61,452 nucleotides of DNA from Oscillospiraceae bacterium. Lineage in GTDB: Bacteria > Bacillota > Clostridia > Oscillospirales > Oscillospiraceae. Positions within the stretch are counted from its first letter, which is position 1. Each line of letters opens with the position of its first letter. Location: assembly GCA_009785345.1 (NCBI GenBank), contig WQWL01000006.1, forward strand, positions 1 through 61,452. The letters are read 5' to 3'. Of this stretch, positions 18,716 through 26,610 are shown piece by piece. A program made the position numbers and the translations under genes. The notes below the pieces were generated by a model that saw only the letters and a program-made list of their open reading frames with translations, made no database searches and was not told the origin of the DNA.

Positions 18716-20125
18716 TCACGCTATCACCTCTTCAATCGCATGCCTCATACCATGTTCGTGAATACTTCGTAGAGAAGCTGTAACTGCTTCGCTTATCCCT
18801 GGGATTTTAGTTAGATCTTGCCCCCAAAAGTCTGTCCTGGATAAAAATGCATCGACATTTGTGCTACCCGCGAAGAACTCAAGTACAGAGACATCATCCT
18901 TGATCTCGTAAGGTTTTCCGGCTCTTTGACCGTCAGTGTAAAACGTTATAAGTGAAGCCAGAGAGAAGCAGAGGAGGGGTGGTACATTACCGGTTTTTTC
19001 AAATGTCTCAAGGATGGTAGGCAACACTCGCACCTTGAACTTGGAGATGCTGTTGAGTGTGATAGAAATCAGCTTGTGCCTAATAAACGGGTTCTCAAAG
19101 CGCTCTATCACCTGTGCGACAAAGGCATTGACCTCGTCATGAGGTAGTGGAACCATCGGTGCGAGTTCGCCGTAGGCAATCTTCTCAAGGAATTTGCGCA
19201 AGGTCTCATCAACCATCATTTCACCCACAGTGTCCAGACCGGAAAGAAATGCCGCCGCCGCGCATGAAGTATGAATGCCGTTGAGAATGCGAACTTTGCG
19301 CTCTCTATACGGCTGCAGATTGTCTGTAAAAATTACCGGTAGTCCGGCCTTGTCCATCGGGAATTCCTTTGCTACAGTAGGATTGGTGCTCTCTATCACC
19401 CAAAGAGCAAAAGGCTCGCCACAGACAAGCAAAGAATCGGTGTAGCCTAGCTCTTTCTCAAGTTCATCAGCTTCATCATGAGGGTAGCCGGTAACAATTC
19501 TATCTACAAGTGTATTGCAAAAAATATTAGCATCAATTATCCAGAGCTTGAACTCGTCAGGCAACCCCCAAAGCTTACATAGCTTTAAGCAGCAGTCCCT
19601 GAGGTGTTCTCCATTTTTACTTATAAGCTCGGTCGGCAAAAAAATCAGGCCTTTATCTTTGGCTCCTCCAAAGACATTATAGCGCTCATAGAGAAACTTG
19701 GTGACTTTGCCGGGGAAGGAGACGGGCGGTGTGCTCTCAAACCGGTCGTTCTCGTCGTAAACAATGCCGGCCTCGGTAGTGTTTGAAATCACAAAGCGCA
19801 GATCTGCGCTAGACGCAAATGAGATAAATTCATCATAGTCACCGTAAGAGTCGCTGATGCCATCAACACAGGTAATCACCTTCTTGTGGATGACTTGCTC
19901 CCCGCCAACTATCCCTCGAAGTAAAACGGTGTAGACGCAGCCCTGCGCTTTGAATGTCTTTGTGCTACCGAAATTTACAGGCTTTACAATTTGCACATTG
20001 CTGTCAAAAATTCCCATCTCGTTTGCAATTTCAATCTTATGCTCCACAAAGGCGCGCAGGAAATTGCCTTCACCAAACTGAAGTATCTTAATTGGGCGAT
20101 TGACTTTTTTTGCACTCACTATCAT
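18716..20125 (-). CDS. uxaB: Tagaturonate reductase (altronate oxidoreductase)
   Basis: This 469-aa NAD-dependent polyol-dehydrogenase-family enzyme reduces D-tagaturonate to D-altronate. Seen directly: ILQFGEGNFLRAFVEHKI (dinucleotide-binding start typical of UxaB), VISNTTEAGI, LPTELISKNG, and the catalytic-region motif RKVRILNGIHTSCAAAAFLSG. It is the second gene of the uronate operon, 34 bases after kdgK, with AAGGAG before the ATG. The gap to uxaA holds a small hairpin (ATTTCGG..CCGAAT, 18658-18677) and RNA-switch copy A. Confidence 0.96.
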   Translation of the reverse strand: MIVSAKKVNRPIKILQFGEGNFLRAFVEHKIEIANEMGIFDSNVQIVKPVNFGSTKTFKAQGCVYTVLLRGIVGGEQVIHKKVITCVDGISDSYGDYDEFISFASSADLRFVISNTTEAGIVYDENDRFESTPPVSFPGKVTKFLYERYNVFGGAKDKGLIFLPTELISKNGEHLRDCCLKLCKLWGLPDEFKLWIIDANIFCNTLVDRIVTGYPHDEADELEKELGYTDSLLVCGEPFALWVIESTNPTVAKEFPMDKAGLPVIFTDNLQPYRERKVRILNGIHTSCAAAAFLSGLDTVGEMMVDETLRKFLEKIAYGELAPMVPLPHDEVNAFVAQVIERFENPFIRHKLISITLNSISKFKVRVLPTILETFEKTGNVPPLLCFSLASLITFYTDGQRAGKPYEIKDDVSVLEFFAGSTNVDAFLSRTDFWGQDLTKIPGISEAVTASLRSIHEHGMRHAIEEVIA

Positions 20126-20159
20126 GCTTTCACTCCTTGTGTGTCGGAATTATATTTTA

Positions 20160-21254
20160 TTATCTTTGCACTCTCGCTCCTGCACCCTTTAGCAACCCTT
20201 CCACTTCTTTTAGCAGCGCCATTGATGTGTCGCCCGGCGTGGTCATCGCCAATGCGCCGTGGCAGATGCCATAATTGAGCGCAGTTTGGTAATCCTTGCC
20301 GGTCATCAATCCATAGATGAGTCCGGAGGCGAAGGAATCTCCACCACCGACACGATCCAAAATTTCAAGATTGTCTAGCGTCATACCTTGGTAGACCTTA
20401 CCCTGTGCCCAGCAAATGGCAGACCAGTCGTTGATTGTGGCGGTCTTCACTGTACGCAAAGTTGTTCCTATAACTTTGAAGTTTGGATAAGCATTGGCCG
20501 CAGAATCAATCATTTTTTTGTAGCCGTCTATGTTCAACTGGCTAAGATTTTCAGTATGCCCCTCAACTTCCAGACCCAAACAAGCAATAAAGTCCTCTTC
20601 GTTGCCAATCATAACATCAACATATTTCGCAATTTCTTTGTTTACTTCACGAGCCTTCTCCTGCCCGCCGATGCCTTTCCAGAGAGAAGGGCGGTAATTG
20701 AGGTCGTAACTTACGATTGTTCCATGTTTTTTGGCTGCTTTGCAAGCCTCCAGTGCGACTTGAGCACTTGTCTCAGAAAGTGCCGCGAAAATCCCGCCGG
20801 TGTGCAGCCATCGCGAGCCGCACCTGCCAAAGATGTGATCCCAGTCAATATCACCCGGTTTTAGCTGCGAAGCTGCAGAGTATGCCCGGTCGTTGATGCC
20901 CAGCGCACCACGCATACCGTAGCCGCGCTCGGTGAAGTTAAGACCGTTGCGAACATTACGCCCGATACCATCAAAAGCGGCCCATTTTATAAATCGGGTG
21001 TCTACGCCACCTTGCATAATCATATCTTCAATTAAATAGCCAACATCGTTTTGAGCAAGGGCGGTTACAATTGCGGTGTCAAACTTAAAACACTTGCGCA
21101 ATCCGCGGGCCACGTTATACTCTCCACCGCCTTCCCAAGCGGTGAAAGAGCGCGTAGTGCGGATTCGACCTTCGCCCGGATCCAGCCGCAGCATAACCTC
21201 CCCCAATGAAATCTCGTCATACATGCAATTGTCTTTTGGTTTTACAGTCAACAT
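20160..21254 (-). CDS. kdgK: 2-keto-3-deoxygluconate kinase (PfkB family)
   Basis: This 364-aa ribokinase-fold sugar kinase phosphorylates KDG to KDPG, the KdgA substrate. It shows the substrate-side motif EGGGEYNVARGL (~42), the first PfkB signature area and the ATP/anion-hole signature RVGGGDSFASGLIYG with catalytic Asp (~309). It is the first gene of the minus-strand uronate operon, served by a good promoter at 21402-21430. GAGG lies upstream of the ATG, though an internal ATG (MYDEISLGE) is also possible. Assignment to KDG over another sugar follows from motif and operon. Confidence 0.93.
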   Translation of the reverse strand: MLTVKPKDNCMYDEISLGEVMLRLDPGEGRIRTTRSFTAWEGGGEYNVARGLRKCFKFDTAIVTALAQNDVGYLIEDMIMQGGVDTRFIKWAAFDGIGRNVRNGLNFTERGYGMRGALGINDRAYSAASQLKPGDIDWDHIFGRCGSRWLHTGGIFAALSETSAQVALEACKAAKKHGTIVSYDLNYRPSLWKGIGGQEKAREVNKEIAKYVDVMIGNEEDFIACLGLEVEGHTENLSQLNIDGYKKMIDSAANAYPNFKVIGTTLRTVKTATINDWSAICWAQGKVYQGMTLDNLEILDRVGGGDSFASGLIYGLMTGKDYQTALNYGICHGALAMTTPGDTSMALLKEVEGLLKGAGARVQR

Positions 21255-21401
21255 CCTTTTTACCTCACAATGCTTATTTGGGTTGTCATGTTCCTTATTT
21301 CAGCTCGCTGATTTTCGAGTGCTCATACTCTGTGAACTCCTTTGTTTTCGCACCCATTGTCAGATAGAGCTATAGTCGGTGATTCCAACCCTGTTGCCGA
21401 T

Positions 21402-21430
21402 ATTATGCCACACCTTTTCACTGCCGTCAA
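21402..21430 (-). promoter_or_regulatory. SigmaA promoter of the kdgK-uxaBA-kdgA-uxaC operon
   Basis: On the minus strand there is -35 TTGACG (21425-21430), a 17-base spacer and -10 CATAAT (21402-21407), about 150 bases before kdgK. It is divergent from, and about 50 bases away from, the promoter of the lyase cluster. Confidence 0.65.
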
Positions 21431-21479
21431 AAGTAATATGTTGAAAATGTTGAAAAATCGCCAAAAGAATAAATTATTG

Positions 21480-21508
21480 TTGACATGAATTTGGACTTAA
21501 TGTATATT
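21480..21508 (+). promoter_or_regulatory. SigmaA promoter of the PL11 gene cluster
   Basis: There is a perfect -35 TTGACA (21480-21485), a 17-base spacer and -10 TATATT (21503-21508). The sequence from the -35 through the downstream operator is nearly identical to the GntR gene promoter at 59299-59365. It implies a ~740-base untranslated leader before the lyase gene at 22287. Confidence 0.8.
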
Positions 21509-21516
21509 TGATGTAA

Positions 21517-21546
21517 GAACGCTTGCATGCATGGATTCAAGCATTC
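21517..21546. promoter_or_regulatory. GntR-type operator downstream of the PL11 promoter
   Basis: GAACGCTTG and CAAGCATTC flank a 12-base centre, with an inner palindrome of the form TTG-x-AT-x-CATG-x-AT-x-CAA. It begins 8 bases past the -10, a roadblock position. The matching palindrome in front of the GntR gene points to that protein as the ligand. Confidence 0.7.
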
Positions 21547-21893
21547 AGGCAAGTCAGCTTGGTGTACCTTATCATGAGTAATTTATGTATATAACAGCAT
21601 GCTATGTTGACACATTTTCAGCAATTTCACAGACTTACGAATAGTCTGTTTATATATCCATATAACGCCTAAAAGTTGATAAGATTAACAGAAGTGGAAA
21701 ACCCTCTGAACCTTGAAAATTCAGTAGTTTGTGCCAGATAAAGTGTAGCAAATCTCGCTCAAAAATGTTACGGTAGATATATTACAAACCTTGTAATACC
21801 AACGGATTGAGAGGAGTTGATGTATGGGTATCATATAGTTTGAAAGACTTTAAACTAACGAGAGAATGTGCCAATTGCGATATATAGAATCGC

Positions 21894-21979
21894 AATTGAT
21901 GCACGAAATGACCATCCCCTTTCATGGTCGTTTTGTGCCAAAGGATTAAGGATTAATGAAAGGCATGGTCATTAAAATG
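21894..21979 (+). promoter_or_regulatory. Candidate RNA switch, copy B (PL11 leader)
   Basis: GCACGAAATGACCAT (21901-21915) pairs over 15 bp, including two G-U, with ATGGTCGTTTTGTGC (21924-21938). The alternative fold pairs AATGACCAT..CCTTTC with GAAAGG..ATGGTCATT (21959-21974), a Shine-Dalgarno-like segment followed by ATG 21977. A separate stem, CAATTGCGAT/ATCGCAATTG (21872-21898), precedes it. The ATG opens only a 19-codon frame (MNMTFEQEF..., stop 22034-22036) that runs into the structured RNA at 22005. It is either a leader peptide or a decapitated gene start. Confidence 0.6.
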
Positions 21980-22004
21980 AATATGACATTTGAACAAGAG
22001 TTTA

Positions 22005-22245
22005 TCTTCCCACCACTTAACGCCTCTGGCGTTTGAAGTTGGGGTCTTTTGAGTTAGGACTCACGCCTCTAAGCTTAGTGAAGGCGGAACACTTTCAGTG
22101 GGAGTACAATCCCCCTCAGAAGGAAAGTTGACTGAAATAGCCAAACCTCTACCGAGCACTTTAATTTTGGCGCTACACCAGCCGATTACTCTGGGCAATG
22201 TGAAATATCCGGCTTTCGCCGGAGCAAACATGCACAGCGCTTTCA
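22005..22245 (+). ncRNA. Structured RNA resembling HEARO / IscB omega RNA, without its nuclease gene
   Basis: The stretch has dense stems: ACTT-ACGCC/GGCGT-AAGT (22013-22040), CGCCT..AGGCG (22064-22086), GGGAG..CCCCC (22100-22115), CTTTCAGT with ACTGAAA closing around it, and a terminal CCGGC-TTTC-GCCGG (22209-22222). Single-stranded conserved-looking blocks are GTTGACTGAAATAG, AACCTCTACCGAGC and TTGGCGCTACA. From memory these blocks resemble the Rfam HEARO family, the guide RNA of IscB transposon nucleases, which often occurs without an ORF. No IscB or TnpA frame lies nearby. It sits in the 5' leader of the lyase gene, so it may alter that transcript. The family call needs a covariance search. 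Confidence 0.5.
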
Positions 22246-22286
22246 GAGTTTTTAAGGAAATTCTATATTATAATTGGAGGTAGACA

Positions 22287-25200
22287 ATGAAAATCAAGAA
22301 ATCAACCAGATTTATTTGCACGATTCTTACTTTTGTCATGCTGTTTTCGGTAGTACCGATGATGGGTATGGCAGCCGCAGATGAGCAACTCCCGGTCGAA
22401 GATGAAATGCTTCTAGTCGAGGACGAAGCGCTGCTTTTAGAAGACGAAGCATTGCCTGTCGAAGAGGAATCCCTAGAGCTTGAGTATTACGCGGAACTCC
22501 TTGAAGAGGAAGTTCAGGACAGAGGAGTACCGACTCTGGTATGGTATGAAAACTTCGAGCATAACAGCTCAGCACAGATGAGCTGGAGCTACAGGGGTGG
22601 CACAAGAGTTCCGGATGCAAACAATCGCAACAACACGATTGAGCAATCCATCGTACCCCAAGGCTTTGGTGTTGGCGGAGTGACACCGGGTCCGAACAGC
22701 GACCCAGATAGCGAATTTATGGGAAGATTTGCTTCAGTTGCCGGTAACAATCAACGGAGACAAGGAAGAGCAGTCTTTGATCAGCCGATTTTGACAAATG
22801 GAGAGGCAAATCTTACTTTTGACTGGTTCCCAGGTGTTCCCGGAGGACAACGTTACGGACAACTGGCAGTACAGTCCATTGATCATTTTAATTCTCTAAA
22901 TTATTTATCATTTGTTAATATTCCAGCGGGACTACCAGTGGCACACGCTCCTGCAGGATATGCACCGGGTCTATATTTCGTTGTAGGAACGACACGAAAT
23001 GTATTTATTCCTGATCTGGGAATTTCTGTAATGCCCGAATCACCAAACTTCATCACAGCAAATGTCAACTCATGGCTAACAATCAGCATCGATTTCGATT
23101 TCACAGCCAGAACGATGAACCTCGTGATTACAGAAGCAGTTACAGGCGCACCTGTGCTTGCACAATTACTGCAAATGGCAGACGAACCTTATGTTGCAAA
23201 TCAAGTTACAGGTCTTCAGTTTTTTGGCAACTCTTTCGCGGCAAACAGCTGGAACACATACCTTGATAATGTAAGTGTCCGCGTTTATGATGGTCTGCCC
23301 ACATCAATCAACAGAATCGCACATCCGTTCGGCATGCCACAAAATGTTGTGTACTCACCTGTTACAACAGACTCTGTAACAGTTAACTGGGACAACATGG
23401 AAGCTGATGGTTTCTATATTTACCGCCGTCATGCAACACAAGCCAGGACAGCTCTGCAAAGAATCGCAACTGTAACAGATGGCTTCAGTTTTGAAGATAC
23501 AGGCTTATCAGGCCCCTACTATTACTATCGCGTCGCCGCATTCCGTAATACAGAAAACGGCGAAGTCGAAGTATCCGAAATGACACGTGAAGCCTTCATC
23601 GTACTGGCTGCAGACCAAGAAGATGAATACGACGACTTCACATTAATCAGCGCCACAGATACAACATTTGCAGGCTTTGGTAACCGTTTACGCCTTGGCG
23701 ATCTTGACGGTGACGGACGCATGGACATCCTTCTGACAAACGTCTTGCCACAAGCCGGACGCAACTGGGCAGGCGGATTCCCGAATGCATTCCCGAATGC
23801 AGCCGGAGCTCCGGGTGTCGGCACAGGTGGTGATGGTGGAAGTCCTCGCGTTATCTACTCGCTAACAGCACTTGATATCGAAGGAAACATCCTTTGGCAA
23901 CGCTGTGCACTAACTAATTTCCGCGGTTTTGACGGACACTCAAGAGAAATCAGTACTGGTGCGGACGAGCCGGTTCAAATCGGTCGAGTTACTGCCGATG
24001 TATATAACAACGTAGTACTCGTAGCAAACCAAGGCGTACCGGCGACAGAAGCCTGGTCTGCAGCTAACCCATGGATTAACTCTGTTCCTCCGCTACTCCT
24101 CGCCAATCCGGAATTCATTATGCCAACAAATTATGTTGACAGATTCTACCAAGTGGAAGGCGATGTTTTCTACATACTTGACGGAAGAACAGGCGATCCC
24201 GCAGTTGATGTTAACGGTCGCCCAATGGAAATGACATGGACAGAACTCATTGCAATAAATCCGGATCTTCCGATAACAAATGTCCATCACCTGCATGACC
24301 AAATAACTCTTGCAAATCTCGACGGCAGAGGAGTTAATGCATATGGTGAAACAGTATTCTTAGCTGACGATCCTACAGCAGAACCTCTTCTCCAACACGT
24401 TATTGTGAGTCATCGCTACCAGCGTACAACTGCATTTGAAATGATTAACCATGATGGTGAATTCGTCATGCGTTTCATGTGGCAGTATAACGCCCACCCA
24501 CCGGGTCTTGGTGGCGGCGACACATCACCGCACTACCCACTTGCAGCACCTATGTTCCGCGATCAGGGCGATACCAGAGATTGGATTTACAACAACTGGG
24601 AACTCTTACATCCGGAAACAGGCGTTCCAATGTGGCGCGTTCCCAATGGACATAGAACATTCCAACCTGCGGGTACATGGGATCCTGGTATTCTCGTAGC
24701 CCGTGCCGCACATATGGACTCCATCTGGGTAGCAGATATGTTTGGCACAGGCGAGTATGTCATAGTCAAAGGCGTTGACTCTGATAATATGGCCGTTGTT
24801 GCGGTGACCAGAGAAGGTGAAGTGCTTTTTGCAAACTTCTGCCCGACTGAAGCCCAATCAGCAAATCCTGCATGGTTCAGAACAGATGCCGAAGGCATGA
24901 TGTCAGTAGGTCTTGACCGCAGACATCGCGGAGCATACCCACAGGGTCATGATGGATTGTTCATGCTTGATTCAACCGGTGCTACAGTTTTCACAGAGCG
25001 TTCAAATTTCCAAGGTTGGATGACTACAACATGGGCGATGAACAACTGGAACGGAACTTTCTCGCCGCTGGTATTTGCGTTCAACCGGAATCTCCATGCG
25101 ATAGAAGCTGTTGTGGGAGGACATTTCCCGCCATCTATACTCGAACAGAATCTTCCGCCGGCATTCTATGATGGCTACTTTAACCCACTCTTTACATTAC

Positions 25201-26441
25201 CGGAACTTGTCGGATGGGAAGGTCTCCGCTGGATGCAAGGTAATCTGATGGGCGACTCCCGAGATGAAATAGTATCATTCAGTGATCGTGCACATCTCTT
25301 TGTCTTTGCTAATGGCGTGCAGGATGCATTTGACGGAATCACAGGAGTTCCACGCCGCTCGACTCCGCTTCAATCAAGCTGGACACGTTACAATGTGGGC
25401 TACTTCTCAACAAACTTTGCAGATCGCGAAGCATCAACTCCGCATGCAAGAGTACTTAGCCCGACGAGCGTAGAAATAACATTAATCCCGGTCATTTTTG
25501 CTACCGGCTATACTCTATACCAAAATGGTGTAGCGATTCGCACCTTTAATCCGGATGTTGACGATCTTGTGCATGTTGTAACAGGTCTCTCTACTGATAC
25601 AATCTATGAATTCTCTGTGACAGTATCCGAGACCACAATGGCAAATGAAGTTAGAACAACACGTCCATCTGTGCCTTTCGTGTTCAACAGGCAACTGGGT
25701 GAAGTAGGATTCACAGCTGAACATTACTTTGGTGCTAACTCTTCTTACATCAGAATCACATTCGATCGCCCTGTTACCGGACTCATTGCTCAAAACATCG
25801 TAGTTCAGAGCTTTGTAGGCGACAGATATGCAGGCTTCACAACAGGTGAGCTGACAGGCAGTGGTGCAGTGTACTATCTTGAAATTACTGAAATTACAAG
25901 ACTCGGCGTATTACGTGTGATTATTGCTGACTTCAACTCATTCTTTGTAACGACAAATCCCGTAGAACTCTATCTTGTTCATCGCGTCGTTGAGTTCAAC
26001 GGCACAAGCCCTGGACAACTAAGTCGCATACTAGAGCAAGGATTTGTAAATGTTACTCTTTCAACAAGAGGTAATCTGGGTATTTTCACACAACACAGTC
26101 CGTTTGTGATTCCAGAAGGAAGCATACTCACTGTTACAACTACATTGAATGTTTCTGGAAATGCTGAACTCGTCGTTGAGGGAACACTTGTTGTAGCTGA
26201 AGGTGGCAGAGTCAACAACCAAGGTGGCTCGGGCGGTACTATAACCCTTGAAGGTGCACTTGTAAACAACGGCTGGGTAGAAAATGTAACGAACTCAACC
26301 TTTGTAAACAATGGCACAATCGAAAACAATGGCAGGTTTGAAGTACGCGCATCTGCTACATTAAATAACTACGGTGATGTAGAAGGAACCCCGCTAAACA
26401 TAAACCGCAACGCAATCGTAACCCCACCACAAGGGGAGTGA
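22287..26441 (+). CDS. Secreted multidomain beta-propeller protein, divergent PL11-like rhamnogalacturonan lyase
   Basis: This is a 1384-aa exported protein with GGAGGT 7 bases before the ATG. Signal peptide ~1-32; acidic tandem repeat (units like LPVEDE, ALLLEDEALPVEEE) ~33-75; LamG/concanavalin-like domain ~80-335; FN3 ~345-430; a large propeller region ~450-1045 with calcium-loop motifs such as DLDGDGRMD; one to two FN3-like domains ~1050-1230; and the shared C-terminal module ~1235-1384. The propeller resembles the FG-GAP-like blades of PL11 lyases but lacks the close matches seen in the four downstream paralogues, so lyase activity is inferred. No LPXTG, dockerin or SLH motif is visible. 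It is first in the cluster, behind the GntR-type promoter and the long structured leader. Confidence 0.75.
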   Translation: MKIKKSTRFICTILTFVMLFSVVPMMGMAAADEQLPVEDEMLLVEDEALLLEDEALPVEEESLELEYYAELLEEEVQDRGVPTLVWYENFEHNSSAQMSWSYRGGTRVPDANNRNNTIEQSIVPQGFGVGGVTPGPNSDPDSEFMGRFASVAGNNQRRQGRAVFDQPILTNGEANLTFDWFPGVPGGQRYGQLAVQSIDHFNSLNYLSFVNIPAGLPVAHAPAGYAPGLYFVVGTTRNVFIPDLGISVMPESPNFITANVNSWLTISIDFDFTARTMNLVITEAVTGAPVLAQLLQMADEPYVANQVTGLQFFGNSFAANSWNTYLDNVSVRVYDGLPTSINRIAHPFGMPQNVVYSPVTTDSVTVNWDNMEADGFYIYRRHATQARTALQRIATVTDGFSFEDTGLSGPYYYYRVAAFRNTENGEVEVSEMTREAFIVLAADQEDEYDDFTLISATDTTFAGFGNRLRLGDLDGDGRMDILLTNVLPQAGRNWAGGFPNAFPNAAGAPGVGTGGDGGSPRVIYSLTALDIEGNILWQRCALTNFRGFDGHSREISTGADEPVQIGRVTADVYNNVVLVANQGVPATEAWSAANPWINSVPPLLLANPEFIMPTNYVDRFYQVEGDVFYILDGRTGDPAVDVNGRPMEMTWTELIAINPDLPITNVHHLHDQITLANLDGRGVNAYGETVFLADDPTAEPLLQHVIVSHRYQRTTAFEMINHDGEFVMRFMWQYNAHPPGLGGGDTSPHYPLAAPMFRDQGDTRDWIYNNWELLHPETGVPMWRVPNGHRTFQPAGTWDPGILVARAAHMDSIWVADMFGTGEYVIVKGVDSDNMAVVAVTREGEVLFANFCPTEAQSANPAWFRTDAEGMMSVGLDRRHRGAYPQGHDGLFMLDSTGATVFTERSNFQGWMTTTWAMNNWNGTFSPLVFAFNRNLHAIEAVVGGHFPPSILEQNLPPAFYDGYFNPLFTLPELVGWEGLRWMQGNLMGDSRDEIVSFSDRAHLFVFANGVQDAFDGITGVPRRSTPLQSSWTRYNVGYFSTNFADREASTPHARVLSPTSVEITLIPVIFATGYTLYQNGVAIRTFNPDVDDLVHVVTGLSTDTIYEFSVTVSETTMANEVRTTRPSVPFVFNRQLGEVGFTAEHYFGANSSYIRITFDRPVTGLIAQNIVVQSFVGDRYAGFTTGELTGSGAVYYLEITEITRLGVLRVIIADFNSFFVTTNPVELYLVHRVVEFNGTSPGQLSRILEQGFVNVTLSTRGNLGIFTQHSPFVIPEGSILTVTTTLNVSGNAELVVEGTLVVAEGGRVNNQGGSGGTITLEGALVNNGWVENVTNSTFVNNGTIENNGRFEVRASATLNNYGDVEGTPLNINRNAIVTPPQGE
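25984..26438 (+). repeat. Shared C-terminal module, copy 1
   Basis: It begins VVEFNGTSP, then STRGNLGIF, HSPFVIP, TVTTTLN, NQGGSGGTI and Asn-rich turns (NNGTIENNGRFEV). It is the most diverged of the five copies. Confidence 0.9.
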
Positions 26442-26522
26442 GCTAATCAATCTTAATAGTCGGTAAGCTGTTGCTGATCTGATTATTGATTGACGGCGTG
26501 AGAAACAATAATGCTTGAGAAA

Positions 26523-26551
26523 AGGGGCTAACCGCAGTGCGTTTAGCCCCT
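26523..26551 (+). terminator. Hairpin after the first lyase gene
   Basis: AGGGGCTAA pairs with TTAGCCCCT; the loop holds a second small CGC..GCG stem. There is no U-run after it, so it may act as an attenuator or 3' stabiliser. Confidence 0.45.
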
Positions 26552-26610
26552 CTCACAACACCACTACTAATACTGATCACTATTAGTAGAAAATATGGAG
26601 GACTCATTAA

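Noticed and set aside
22130-22245. Possible cyclic-di-GMP riboswitch in the lyase leader
   Set aside because: It contains GGGCAA-like and hairpin pieces but not the ordered GEMM core; the HEARO-like reading fits more of the sequence.
22098-22283. 61-codon frame just before the first lyase gene
   Set aside because: It coincides with the stem-rich RNA region and has no ribosome site; the structure explains the sequence better than coding.
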